Positions 12,421 to 48,351 of a DNA stretch of 64,000 nucleotides are shown piece after piece (positions within the stretch are counted from its first letter, which is position 1; each line of letters starts with the position of its first letter). Source of the stretch: Pterobdella sp. o SKG-2022 (lineage: Eukaryota > Annelida > Clitellata > Hirudinida > Piscicolidae); NCBI GenBank assembly GCA_964035795.1, contig OZ038322.1, forward strand, positions 18,206,674-18,270,673, given 5' to 3'. Made by a program: the position numbers and the translations under genes. A model generated the notes under the pieces. It was not told the origin of the DNA. It did no database searches and saw only the letters and a program-made list of their open reading frames with translations.

Positions 12421-15400
12421 TACTTGGGTGGGGGGTATGCTGTAAAGTGATAAGGCAGACCATCAATGGCGTGAGATAATGACAACCGAATTAATGAAGG
12501 AAATGATGCTAATGCCGGCAATTTACTATTTTTCTGTTGTGGCTTTAGTTCTGAAAATATTCTAATATAAATGGTGGTATTTATGCAGTTTTAGTGGTTT
12601 TTTTAATGGCTGTATGTCTTTTGAGCATTGATCTTGTACGGAAAATACTGAAAATAAATTGTTAATACGAACAAATACATTAAAGATTTTGAAATTATTT
12701 ACAAGGAGCTCAAAACTCTAAGAGTAAATTTTAAACATTATAAACTTTTCATTCTGGTTTTTAATTTCAAAGTGAGACAGTTTTTGAACGCATTATATTT
12801 TTCTAAAATACAATAATTCTGAGCTTATGACTTTTTTTGATAAGGCTGAACTTATCTAAAAAAGTTAATTCATTTTTTAAAAACAAATAGGGGCATTTTG
12901 AATAAATTAACGAAAACTGATACGTCGATGCATTTTTGATATAAAATAAAGTATAAAATCTTAATTAAAAAACTCATATCTCCGTTTTAAAGTCCATACA
13001 TGAGTATAACTGAAAGGTCTGTATCAAAACCCCTTTCAATAATGAGCATGATTGCAATAATAATAACAGCAAGAAAATAATAAAAACGAAGAAATAACAA
13101 CGATGATGATGAGCATAAAATATAATGAAGATAATAAGAAGAGTAAAGGAAGTATTTTGTTGAATTTTAAAATTGTTTTTTTGCATGAGAATCTGCGATG
13201 TAAAAAATATAAGTCAACAAAATCTCCTGAAAGAATTGAAATGACTCTGTTATTGTTGTTTTAATCTGCATTCAAAACCCCGTCTTCTAAATTTCTAATA
13301 AAATATTAACAGAGCCTCAGTAGTAATTGGTTTTAAAAGTTTCAAGCTTTCAAAATATACTATTACATTGCACGGATGCTTACTTCAAAATTGCTACACA
13401 AAAACTCAAAAACCATAACTTACTTAAAATAAACTTTTAAAACAAGTTTTTTAGCGTCAAACGTTGTATCATAAAAAAACATTTGACAAAAAATCTTGTA
13501 CACACTTATGAGTGGCTTTTGGCAGTGGCAATTTATTATGTTCTGAGCAACAAAAACCATCCATCATGTTGCCATTGAATTTATCATTCACTGTCGTTTT
13601 TAACTCACTTTTAAAATGAATTAATATCATTTTTTATTCAAAAATAAATGAGAATGAACTTTAGATGGAATTATTCATTCATATGCGCCTTCATACATTG
13701 TTTGTTCTAAAAAAAATTGCATAAGAATGAGTGAATATCATTACACAAATAGCACTATTGGCAAACTTTGCTCTGTGATTTGCACCAGTAAAATATGTGA
13801 AATAAAGGAATCTTAATAAAAATATATGATTGTAAAGGATGTTGATCCAATCTCTATAATGGCGATGAAGAGCCAATCAATTGTGGCCAATCAGATAGCA
13901 GTGAGATAAAGTCGACAAGTCAACCGAGTGTTTCACAATGGTTTCATCATTAAATGGAATCTTTATATGATTTAAATTACAGGAAAAATTCAAATGAAGG
14001 TTTGTATTTAAAACAAATTCTATGGGTTTGAATCTTATAAATCTTCAAAATAGATAATGTTCTATAAAGTTCTCTTTTCTGAAGTGCAGTTTGAAAATAG
14101 ATTTTTATTAATTTTGAAATTTGAGTTTAATTTAATTTTGGATATAAAAAATTCAAAAATCTGTCAAATTGAAAAAGCATTTTTGAAATAAAGTTGATTT
14201 GGGAATTTATTAACTTTAATCTTTTAATGAAAAATGCTCAAAAATTGTTGATCTCAATACTTTATTAAAATTTTAAACCATTTTTTGAACTTTTAAAAGC
14301 ACTGAACGCAGGTTTATAAAAAATTCTGGTCAATTTCTCTCACAATTAAATACATCTCTTTATCTTCATACTATGGTTCATATATTCCTCTCTATATCGT
14401 GGTTCATATATTCAGCGAAATCTTGCAAACATCATTTAACTAAAGCGCCATCGATAGTTTAAAAATCATAAATTCAAAAGTTCGATTCGATTAATTCATT
14501 TTATCGCAGGAAAACTGATACTGCTCGGTCTTTTTAAAGGAAATTTTTATAAATTCCTTCAAAATAAGCATGTATACCTGAGATTTTTCCTTGTCTTTTA
14601 GGAGGATTAAAGATCAAAGTGTCTTTTGATCTAAAAGTTTTTTAAATATTAAATTATGGTGAAAAACACTGAAAATTTTAACGTTATTAATGAAAATAAA
14701 CTTTATTATTGATTTAATTCACTCATTTCACATCTAACAGCTGGCCCGTTCACATATCAGTTAGAAAGGCTATAACATTTGAATATCAGCGTTAAACTGA
14801 AGTGCAAATGATTACTTACATACCAACCTCTAAATTCATTATCAATTGATGCTTTGAAAATAAAATCATATTATTTCTCTTATCAGTTTATTAGCTTAAG
14901 TTCCTTCTTATATGTTGCTCGATTATAAATTAAGTTCAAAATAGACTCCAGCAAACGAATAAATTGATCCAAAGACAATAAATTATTTAGTTTGAAGTAA
15001 TAATTAAAAATAAATTCATAAAAAGCCCAAGAAAACTAATTTTAATTGTTTAATTGTTGCTTTGAAAATTCACAGGATTAACACTGGGGTGATTATTACA
15101 ATTGTAAATAAGAGCTACAAACGTAGTGTTTGAAGAATTACATGTTATATGAATATCAATGAATGATAAACCATACAGTCAAACGCATCATAAACGATGT
15201 CATTTGTTATAATCAGTCTACTGTCTCAACACCAATCAATAAAGTAAAGCTTCTATTGATGATATTAGACATTTTTTTAAAGTCAATATTTTTTATTTTA
15301 ATGAACCCTATCAATACACTAAGATTGGAGTATTTTATCAGATTTAAAATTTTGTAGGTACTATCTTGACTCTTGTTCATTAATCGATTACATTTTCATT

Positions 15401-18400
15401 ATAAGAAATCTTAGATACAACTTTGGATCGATAAAAAAACCCTGACATTAGGACAATAGACTTCGATTTTTTGCGTTGAATTTAACAACTTGATATCGAC
15501 CAAGTTGCATTATCGATTAGAAGTTTTATGACGTATTTATGTATATATTAACACATAACAATTATCGACGCTGTTTTATGGCATGAAAAACAACGACGAA
15601 AATTATTTTGAAACTAAAATTCCTTTTTAAAATCTGTGGTTTTTTATTTAATGCTATTTTAAACCTACAAAAGGCGTTTAATTTTATAAACTTTGATTTT
15701 AATAATTATTGTTACATGGTTTTGTTACATTGTTACATCATTGAAACGTTATTGGTCTAGCTATTCTTTAATATGTACTTTTCTCAAAAAAAAAAAATTT
15801 AAAACTTAAAAACTTTTATTTTTAAAAATTTATTCAAATAAATATATATTTTCGGCACATACAAACTCACTTTAACAGATCCAAAAGTTTTTCAAACATT
15901 TCCGATTGAGAGCATTGAGATACATTGAATGAAACTTTATGTGTAACCATTGGTATTTCGAGAAAAAAATAACCTCAAACTTTTATAAATTCAAGATTAA
16001 AGACGTTGGTGTGTCAGCATTCAAAATAAAATGATATTAAAATTTATAAATTTTGCTATAATTCAAATAGATAGTTATAACAAGTAAAAACAAGAGCTAA
16101 AATATTTTAAAATCAACTAAGAAATTTTTCCAATTAAAACCACAGATTCCATAGATACAAAACTACACTGACCTCGCATTCATCATTCATTGAACCTCAC
16201 ACACACAATCACAGCGCAGTTCTAGAAACTTCTATTTTACAAATCACCGAGCACTTTTCAATTCAAACTGAAATGCTTGGTGCTGAAAGGCAGTCCCTAT
16301 TAATATAACTTATCTTGAAAGTTGTCTGGGATTTTTCACTAAGTGATCTGGTATGACTGTGTGTATTTTGCATTATAAATTTTAATAATAAACGAATTAT
16401 TATTTTTTTAAAATACTTTTTTGAGATAAAACAGAATTAGTTGAACCTAGAATATTAGCATTATGAATTCTGAGTAGAAAATGATTCATTAGGAAAGATT
16501 TGGTGTCCGCAAAGGTAGGTTAAAAATGTTGCTGCGTCGAAAGTTTTAGTTGTGTTACATAAAAACACATGATGGTTGAAATGAAGTGTTATTTATAGCT
16601 CCAAAGAGTTACAATTAAAACAAGATTAATGGACAACGTGTGAGATAAAAAGACTGCAATAAAGCACAAAAAATATTCAGTATGAAATATCAATTTTTTC
16701 GAATTTTTTGTTTATTTTAGTTTTTTACCGAAATAAAAAATTTTCACATAAAAAAATCTTTAATTGATACTTTTTTCATTCAATTACATTAAATTCTTCT
16801 CAAGTTTTAAGAATATTAATAAACTTTGAATTGGTCTCATACGAGGTTCGTACTACACCACATTATAACTAAAAAATAAATACACCAAATGACATTCTAA
16901 AACATTTTGTTTATATCATAAAAACTCAGGCATAATTCAGTATAACTTTTTTAGCGGTTTTCTCTGAGACTTTCTGTCTTACCATGCGTGAACCAATGGT
17001 TTTTCATCTCAACTTTTTGCTTATAGCGTTGTTATCAATCAAAAACTACCTAGCATATATTGCTCTTGCATTCATCATTTTTCTAATCCAGCCTATTCAA
17101 GATCTCTCTAATTAAGATGAATCTAATAATGGAAATAATAGCAATAATAATATCAATAATAAAATTATAAGAATAATCGGACTCTTAATGTAGTGTGATT
17201 TTGATAAGATTATTGAAAAAATTTGTTTATTGTAACTTGTTTCGTTAAGAACAACTCAAAAACATCAAAGATAGTAAAACACGAAGATAGAATCATGAAA
17301 CGCACGAGGTTAACAAACACAACAAAAGGCGTATTTTGAAAGGAGTGTAGATTGAAAGGTTTTCTTAAATATAAAGTGTTGAAAGAAGGGTGATGATGGA
17401 TGATGCTACAATGGCAAAAGGCTGGATTAATGTTGAATAAAGAAATATATTTTTTCATTACATTAATATATAATGAATGCTTTTAAATAAAAACATTTTC
17501 AAAGAACTTATGAAGTCCATAACTCCATGAATAAAATTGCCATTATAATCTTTTAAAGGCATTTTTCTGTGGCGTGTTATGAGTGATAAAATTTGCTCTG
17601 AGCACATGAAAAAGTTTTAATTGTTTGAAACCTATCAGAAATGTTTACGTAAAAGGTACTCAAACAGAATAAGTATTTATTAGATAATAATAATTAAAAG
17701 GGCAATTAACAGCTTGTCTTAAGGTAGTTATTTAAATAACCTATAATTATCGGGGTATTCAAATACTCAAAGTTGATTTTGTATTTGTATCGAATTATAA
17801 CAATATATTTTGAAATAATGAGTTTAAAAACGTTCATAAGAAATCAAAACCAATAGAATCTACTAAATATTTGTTTAACACAATGTTCATACTTAATCTT
17901 TCCAATTGTTATATGGACTTCAATTCTTAGGATAATACGTAGCCACACAGCCCAGTGCAAACCCATGCATAGAATGCAACATAAGACATTTAAAGTTTTT
18001 CCTTGACAGAGAAAGGTTTTCAAGGGAATTAATATAAAAGGCTATTTTCTTTTTTTCGGCCAATCTGAGCTATGAAATGACGTTTTTTCAATATCAAAAG
18101 TGACACAGAGTAAAAGTTTATGGTTATGGAAAATGTAGATATTTATGTCTGCGTGCAAAAAATCGTATGGGAATAATAAAATTGAGAATGAATTTTGCAA
18201 ATTTTATAATAAAAGTCTTTTTTTAAATGAACGGTTCAAAAAACTATGAAGATTTTAATAGTTCCATCAAAGGTGTATTATGGTACCGAAGAAGCTCGCT
18301 TTAAAATGCACATTTTTTGCATATATGTAAGATGGGTGAAAAAAAAGTTTGAATTATGTTTTCCACAAACATATACAGTAGGTGCTTAGAGGAGAGATCG

Positions 18401-21039
18401 TTTTAAGAAAATTCACAACTCATGCGCCAATTTATGATGTGAGACCAAGAAAGGATATCTATTTATGAATCCCACTTATAATTACTTTTGGCGAAGTGTT
18501 TGGGTTTTAAATATAATTACTCTAAAATCGAGCTAAACATTAAAAAATATAACTTATGTGTCAATAGGAATAGTAATTTTAGTTCTCAACCTCTACAATT
18601 TTGAAAATAACAATAATTATATTTAAGTATTATTACGTGGGAATTTACAATTATTAATCTGAAAATTAAATCTCAACAATTACCCGATAAAATATCCTTA
18701 AAGAATATTAAAAAATAAACAAACTTGACAACTAAATTATGTTGGAATGGAATGAAATGTACTGGGTATTTTAAAACTCATGCCATAGATAACAATCAGA
18801 CTTGCTTTATCAGTATAGGTTAATCAGCTGCTTATGAGTCCACTGACACAACGATATTACATGATATATTTCAATATTTAAGCTCATAAAAGTTTGGGTA
18901 AATAAGAGTTTTAATAGTTACTTCATCACTCCATGAATTATTCTTAACAAGTCAAAAATTTCGGACAAGAAAATTTCTTTTAAACATTAAAAAGTTTCAG
19001 TTATTAAAAGAGGTTTAATGTTACAATTCATACGCTATTTTGTTTTTTAGTGAATGAACTTTTGTGCTTAATCTATTATTCTACTTGAAGACATCACTCT
19101 GTGAATGCTATATGGTGTTCTTATTTTGAAATTAACCCTCCCATAACCGTATGTTAATTTGAGTTTATATAATTTGAAAGTCTGGAAGATGAATAGATAA
19201 AAAACAGCACGGTAAATCTCTTTCAAAGATTCTTTGAAATATTTTGAACGTTAATTTTAATATATGGTAAATTCTGCTAGATAAATTTTTCAGAGTTTTA
19301 AATTTATTGAGCTTTTATAATTAAGTTAGACTTTCTAAAATCTGCAAATACAACTTTCAACTGAGTACAAGTGAATGGGGTTTTTTTTTTTTTTTAAAAA
19401 CTTGCATTTCAGACTTGTCAGAAGCTGTCTTTCATATTTTTTATCTGTTTGAACATGAGTGTGCAAAATATAATATCGAAAAAAAAGTCTAATTACTTTA
19501 TTTCATTTTTTGAAAATTGAGAAAAAAAATTTATTTGAAAATAAAATCAACTCGACAAAATAAAAAGAAATAATTCGATGCAAACTTGTTTAAAGTGAGA
19601 GTAATTAAATTTAAGGCTTCTAGGCGTGTTTTATTTTATTCAACGTAGAATAATCGTATATAAAAAAGAATTAATATTCAAATAAGTTTAATTCAGAAAA
19701 AAGGGTGTAATGACTTGCAACAAAAAATGGATATGAAGTAAGATGGCAGTGTAGCAAATACACAAAATGACACGCTGCAAAAATAATTCTTCTAGATTTC
19801 GAGCAGGAAAAGAATTGCTCTATTGATTTTAAAATAATACAACACTTCATAAAGGTTTTATTCCAACATCAAGTGTTATTATTTTCTATTTGAAACAAAA
19901 ATGTCTAGCGAAAAGTAAATGTAGAATAGAAGCGATTGATAAATGAAAGGGCAAGTAGCATGAAAGAAAATGTTTAAAGCATGTTCTCAAAGCATTTTAT
20001 AGTCTAAATGTCAAAGACTATACAAGATTTTTTGATAAATTATTATATATAAAAAAAGAACTAATATAATCCATCAAAAAATCTTCGAAAAAACATTCTA
20101 AAAGGTTGAAAATGTCCGATACGATATGACGGATCAGATACATGATTTGAGTGTGCATGAAAGCCTGAGAATACAATGCAATATTGGAACTTTCGAAGTT
20201 TCCAAAAGTTGACCAGTCAATCAAAGTTAAAAACATTCCGATACTATTAAGATAATTCTGAAGTGACATTTATTCGTTGGTTCTTCTTTATTCTAATGCT
20301 TGTAGATCTTTTTCTACGATAGAATCATTTTTATTCTTAAATTATTACATATAAATTTTAAAATAAACTGAAGAAGATTATAGTATGAAAAAAAATTTCT
20401 TTTTATCAATTTCTAAAGCTTTTATGGACCGTTTCAATTATTATTTTCTTACTTTTATTAAAGGAATAACTGATGATAAAGATTGCAAACACGAAACATA
20501 TTATGAGTCATTGGCATTAATTCCATGAAAACGCTAGTTATTGTTTTGTATTGATTAATTATCGAGCATTGTGCCTATTAGTATCACTTCGGCCATTAGA
20601 TTTTAGCTTTATTGTCTTCATATCAGCAATAATATGAATTCACATATCAGTGTATTCTTTACACGACTGAAGACTTTCTTCATGAAAATTTTATCTTGAA
20701 GATTTAAGATTAAAAAGTATATGCGAGTTTTAACGATGGAACAATATACAGTAAATTGACGTTTGAAACGGCAGAGTCATTTGCATAAGCACTAAGGTAA
20801 GGAAATATACAATAACATTATTTATGCCTTGCTAGACTAAAACTATCTTTATTTAAGAGTCGTTTTTTTGGTTTTAATTTATTTACCTTTAATGCGGATT
20901 TCAAAAGATTTCCCTTTTTGAAGTACTTTTTTGATGTTTTTAAATTATTTGCAAACTCCTCAAATAAAATGAAACTTTCTGAAATGACCATAAAAATACT
21001 ATCATCTGAGAATAAAATTTTGTATTATGCATTGAAGAG

Positions 21040-21230
21040 GCTTATTAAGCATAATAACGGTGACTGAGACATGCCCACACTTGGCTTATATCGCCATTTT
21101 CTTATTTGCATCCATAAGGTCAATAGGCAAGCTTAGTAATGTTCGTCTTATTGCATAATGAGCATGTATTTGGCTATTGTGGAAGTGTGTGTCATCAGTC
21201 AGCATTTGCATACTGAAAAAATGAAAAGCA
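21040..21230. promoter_or_regulatory. Possible cis-regulatory island with paired octamer motifs
   Basis: A compositionally distinct stretch begins about 0.8 kb upstream of the signal-peptide exon. It carries ATTTGCAT at 21104 and again at 21204, exactly 100 bp apart (reverse complement of the POU octamer ATGCAAAT). A nuclear-receptor-like AAGGTCA lies at 21116 and a TAATGAGC near 21157. Regulatory function is inferred from motif clustering only. Confidence 0.25.
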
Positions 21231-21355
21231 TTTGATTTTTTGCTGTTTTTTCTACAAGTTTTAGAAGAAACTTATGGTAATGTGCTATCTCCAATAGAGC
21301 GTAATTAATACAATAATTTCATGTAGTGCTAAGCTATAGAACCATCTGTTACTTT

Positions 21356-21469
21356 TCAGCACTTCTGCAACACCAGTGATCCGTTACGATCAAATGCATA
21401 TGGCCTCGAAGCAAGACTCAAGAACATCTGCTCTAGCATATTGTCATTGCTCAAGTCATATACATCCAT
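21356..21469 (-). CDS. Possible 37-residue open frame, unrecognised
   Basis: ATG at 21469-21467 to TGA at 21358-21356, beginning MDVYDLSNDNM and containing SLASRPYAFDRNGSLV. The composition is less AT-biased than surrounding chance frames and a TATATAAA lies just upstream on the same strand. No domain or partner exon was found. It may be a fragment of an exon or a chance frame in the putative promoter region of the CUB/MAM gene. Confidence 0.15.
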   Translation of the reverse strand: MDVYDLSNDNMLEQMFLSLASRPYAFDRNGSLVLQKC

Positions 21470-21883
21470 TCTTTTAAATTTATATAAGGAAACGGCCTCT
21501 TTGTCAGTCTATTCATTTCTTGTGGATAATGTATGGGCCCTATATATGTTATTTATAGATGAAACTTTGATACATATACGTGCGTGTGTATAAAGCATAT
21601 ACAAGCTCATATGGGTTATATAAATATATAGTATATGTGCTTGTATATAAAATAACAGCGCACATGTATCTGAGAGTTTATAAGGCAATCCCATTTCGCG
21701 TCGTGTAGCATTTAAAAGCTTTCTTGTTGTTTTCTGTATGTAATTCTAAGAAAGTTAATGTTTAAATAGTATTTAAAGTTTGGTTTAATCAAAATTTTTG
21801 AAAAGTTTTTAGACTGCTTATAGAAGTTTTTTAACCACCAAAAAAATCATTGGAATGGCTTTGAATTAGAAAATTAATTAAAA

Positions 21884-46336
<24,453 letters not shown>

Positions 46337-46800
46337 AAAATTTTGTGCATTTCTAGTTTTTTTCCAGTTACAGCTTATTTGAATTAAATTGTTTTGTACA
46401 TTTTTAAGTTTCAAGAGCATCAACTTTATTTATTTTATAAGAGAATATTGAGTTTCATTTAAAGCATACAGTGAAGTACTCTTAAAGATATAAATCTTTT
46501 ATTTAGTTTCATCTAGTAACGTCATGGAGTATTGTAGCGTGCTTGTTCAGTTTCGAAACTTAAATATTGATACGGAGTTATTTTTTCAAAATCATTATTA
46601 CATTATTTATTTCCTTCAATATCATACGTTTTAACTTTTAATGTTTGGTTTTCAACAAGCATTTTATATCTATCATCAACAAGCTTTTATTATCCTTGTC
46701 AATCACTCAATCAATATCTATCTCAAGAATACTCACAACATAGACTTCCACATGAAAAAGATTATCTGTTTTAAATAAAATATGTTTATTTTTTGAGTTA
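46337..46800 (+). terminator. 3' UTR and poly(A) signal of the CUB/MAM gene
   Basis: Non-coding AT-rich sequence follows the TAG at 46336. AATAAA at 46774-46779 is the first canonical poly(A) signal downstream and lies about 110 bp before the next possible start codon (46888). Confidence 0.45.
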
Positions 46801-46887
46801 AAATATTTTTAAAATCTCAAGTTGATGTTTTTTTTTGATTTCCACTTTTTGTGTAAAGCAGTTTTGGTTGATATTTGTTAACACGAC

Positions 46888-47147
46888 ATGGCGTCACCAA
46901 CATCTCTGCAATCACTAAATTTACCAAGCAATTGTTTGAAGTATGGTTTTTTGTAAATAATCTCCAAGTTTCAAACATTGTTGAACATAATTTTGCCTTT
47001 TAAATTAAGTAAATTTTCATTTTTACAGTTCATACCGAAGCGTTCATTAAATCAAAAAAGATTAAAAATGCTCACTACCTATATTATGATATTCAGCTTA
47101 TTAAGCGAATTATTTTTGAAGTTTTTGTTAAAATTTTGAATTCGTAA
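46888..47147 (+). CDS. Possible two-exon small protein (58 residues), unrecognised
   Basis: Candidate exon 1 (46888-46945) begins MASPTSLQSLNLPSNCLKY; candidate exon 2 (47029-47147) continues VHTEAFIKSKKIKNAHYLYY and ends in TAA. They join in phase 1 through an 82-bp intron with the acceptor attttcatttttacag, which is good, and the donor G|GTTTTT, which is weak. A better donor (GTATGG, two bases into the last Lys codon) would give a frame that stops early. I do not recognise the family. It would be tail to tail with the CCDC59-like gene. It could be chance, since each exon is short. Confidence 0.3.
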
Positions 47148-47387
47148 TTTGATTTTTCCCTAAACGTAGCGTGTTAAGACACAATTAAATTTTGTCATGA
47201 CTTCAAGTGCTTGTAAACGTTGAGTTGTCACGGTTATAGAGTAATCTTGTTATCAAACTGTTTTATTTTAAACCTATTTTTGTGAAGTTTGAATGATATT
47301 GTTAATAAATAAATTTTTAAAGATTCAAATTATTTAATAAGCAAAAGAAAAAAAAAACACCAAAGAGGTTAGAAAATATTTTTATCA

Positions 47388-48030
47388 CTATGATTTTGAA
47401 TCTTTTTGTATTTTTTCTAAAAGAAGGTCCATTCGAGATGCCAGGTTAGGTTGTCCTTTATGGTTTACTTTCAACATTTTTTTTCTTTTTCTTTTCTTTT
47501 CTTTATAGTATCTTTCTAAAACTTCAGCTTTAACTTGTTTTGTTCTTTCAATTTCCTAATGATGACAATTTTTATATTAATTATAAAAAGGTATATTTTA
47601 ACATCTATAAAATGATAAAATTTAGATATGTAACCTCTTGTTTTTTCAATCTTTTTTGTTTTTTATTTTTATATTCCTTCACCTGTTTGAAAAATGGAAC
47701 TTTTTTGGTTTTCCTTGACTCATTACTGAAAATTAAAATTATTTGTGCAAAAAATAAAAAAAATTGATAGTATCTTAGTAATATCGGAAATCTTCCTCAA
47801 TGAATATTTAAATATTACAATTGTTTTATGCCATTTTTCTATACTAAAAACAAGGATTTTTAAATTACAAACTTGTAGTTTCTATGTGATTTATCTGTAG
47901 GTTTCTCTTCTCCTTCTTCCGAATATATTTTATCTAAGGTTTGAGACCAATCTTTTAGATTGTGCTTTTCATGTCTTAAAACTTTTTTATATCTATAAAA
48001 AGTTTTTTTATTTTTGACTTCTTTATTCAT
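47388..48030 (-). CDS. CCDC59: CCDC59/TAP26-like protein (FYV7-type small nucleolar or transcription-factor-associated protein)
   Basis: Two minus-strand exons: 48030-47869 (54 codons from ATG) and 47555-47388 (55 codons plus TAG), joined in phase 0 with donor GTAATT and acceptor tcatcattag. The product is 109 residues. Exon 1 has the FYRYKKVLRHEKHNLKDW motif, like the K.YKKLLRKEK stretch of vertebrate CCDC59. Exon 2 is strongly basic (ERYYKEKKRKRKKML) and ends with KGQPNLASRMDLLLEKIQ, matching the conserved KGQPNL..QM.YLLQKIQ ending of CCDC59. Human CCDC59 is about twice as long; the acidic middle is missing here. An in-frame TAA upstream of the ATG supports the start. The family is linked to TTF-1 association and, by similarity to yeast Fyv7, to rRNA processing. 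It is divergent with ATG13, with 321 bp between start codons. Confidence 0.8.
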
Positions 48031-48351
48031 TGATAACTTTTCGTCAATACTTTGTTATCGTTTTTAATACATAGAAAAAGTAGTATATCAAATATTATTA
48101 ATAAAAATTAACGTTAACAGAAATTAAACAATATTGAAAAAAACAGTAATTAATTATATAATTTAAATTTTAGTTATTTTCAATGGTTAAAAACTTATGG
48201 GTTTAATTTGCGCAATTGTTTAAAGGATTTCGATTAATTGATATTGTGCTTGCTATTTAAAGAAAAGAATTTTCAAGTCTACTAAAATTTTTAAAAATTC
48301 AGTAAGATAATTAAACTATACATTTTTTTGTAAATCACTCACTAAAAAATA
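48031..48351. promoter_or_regulatory. Shared promoter region between CCDC59-like and ATG13
   Basis: The 321 bp between two divergent start codons must hold the 5' UTRs and probably both promoters. It is AT-rich. I could not identify a core promoter motif with confidence. Bidirectional use is inferred from spacing alone. Confidence 0.4.

Larger units (their letters stand above)
12421..21883. other. Long AT-rich region upstream of the CUB/MAM gene, no gene supported
   Basis: No exon with recognisable coding content was found on either strand. Several less AT-rich islands (about 12420-12560, 13500-13610, 13850-13935, 16140-16370 and 21040-21230) stand out and could be regulatory. The one near 13870 has two GCCAATCA motifs 14 bp apart (13872 and 13886). 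Confidence 0.5.
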
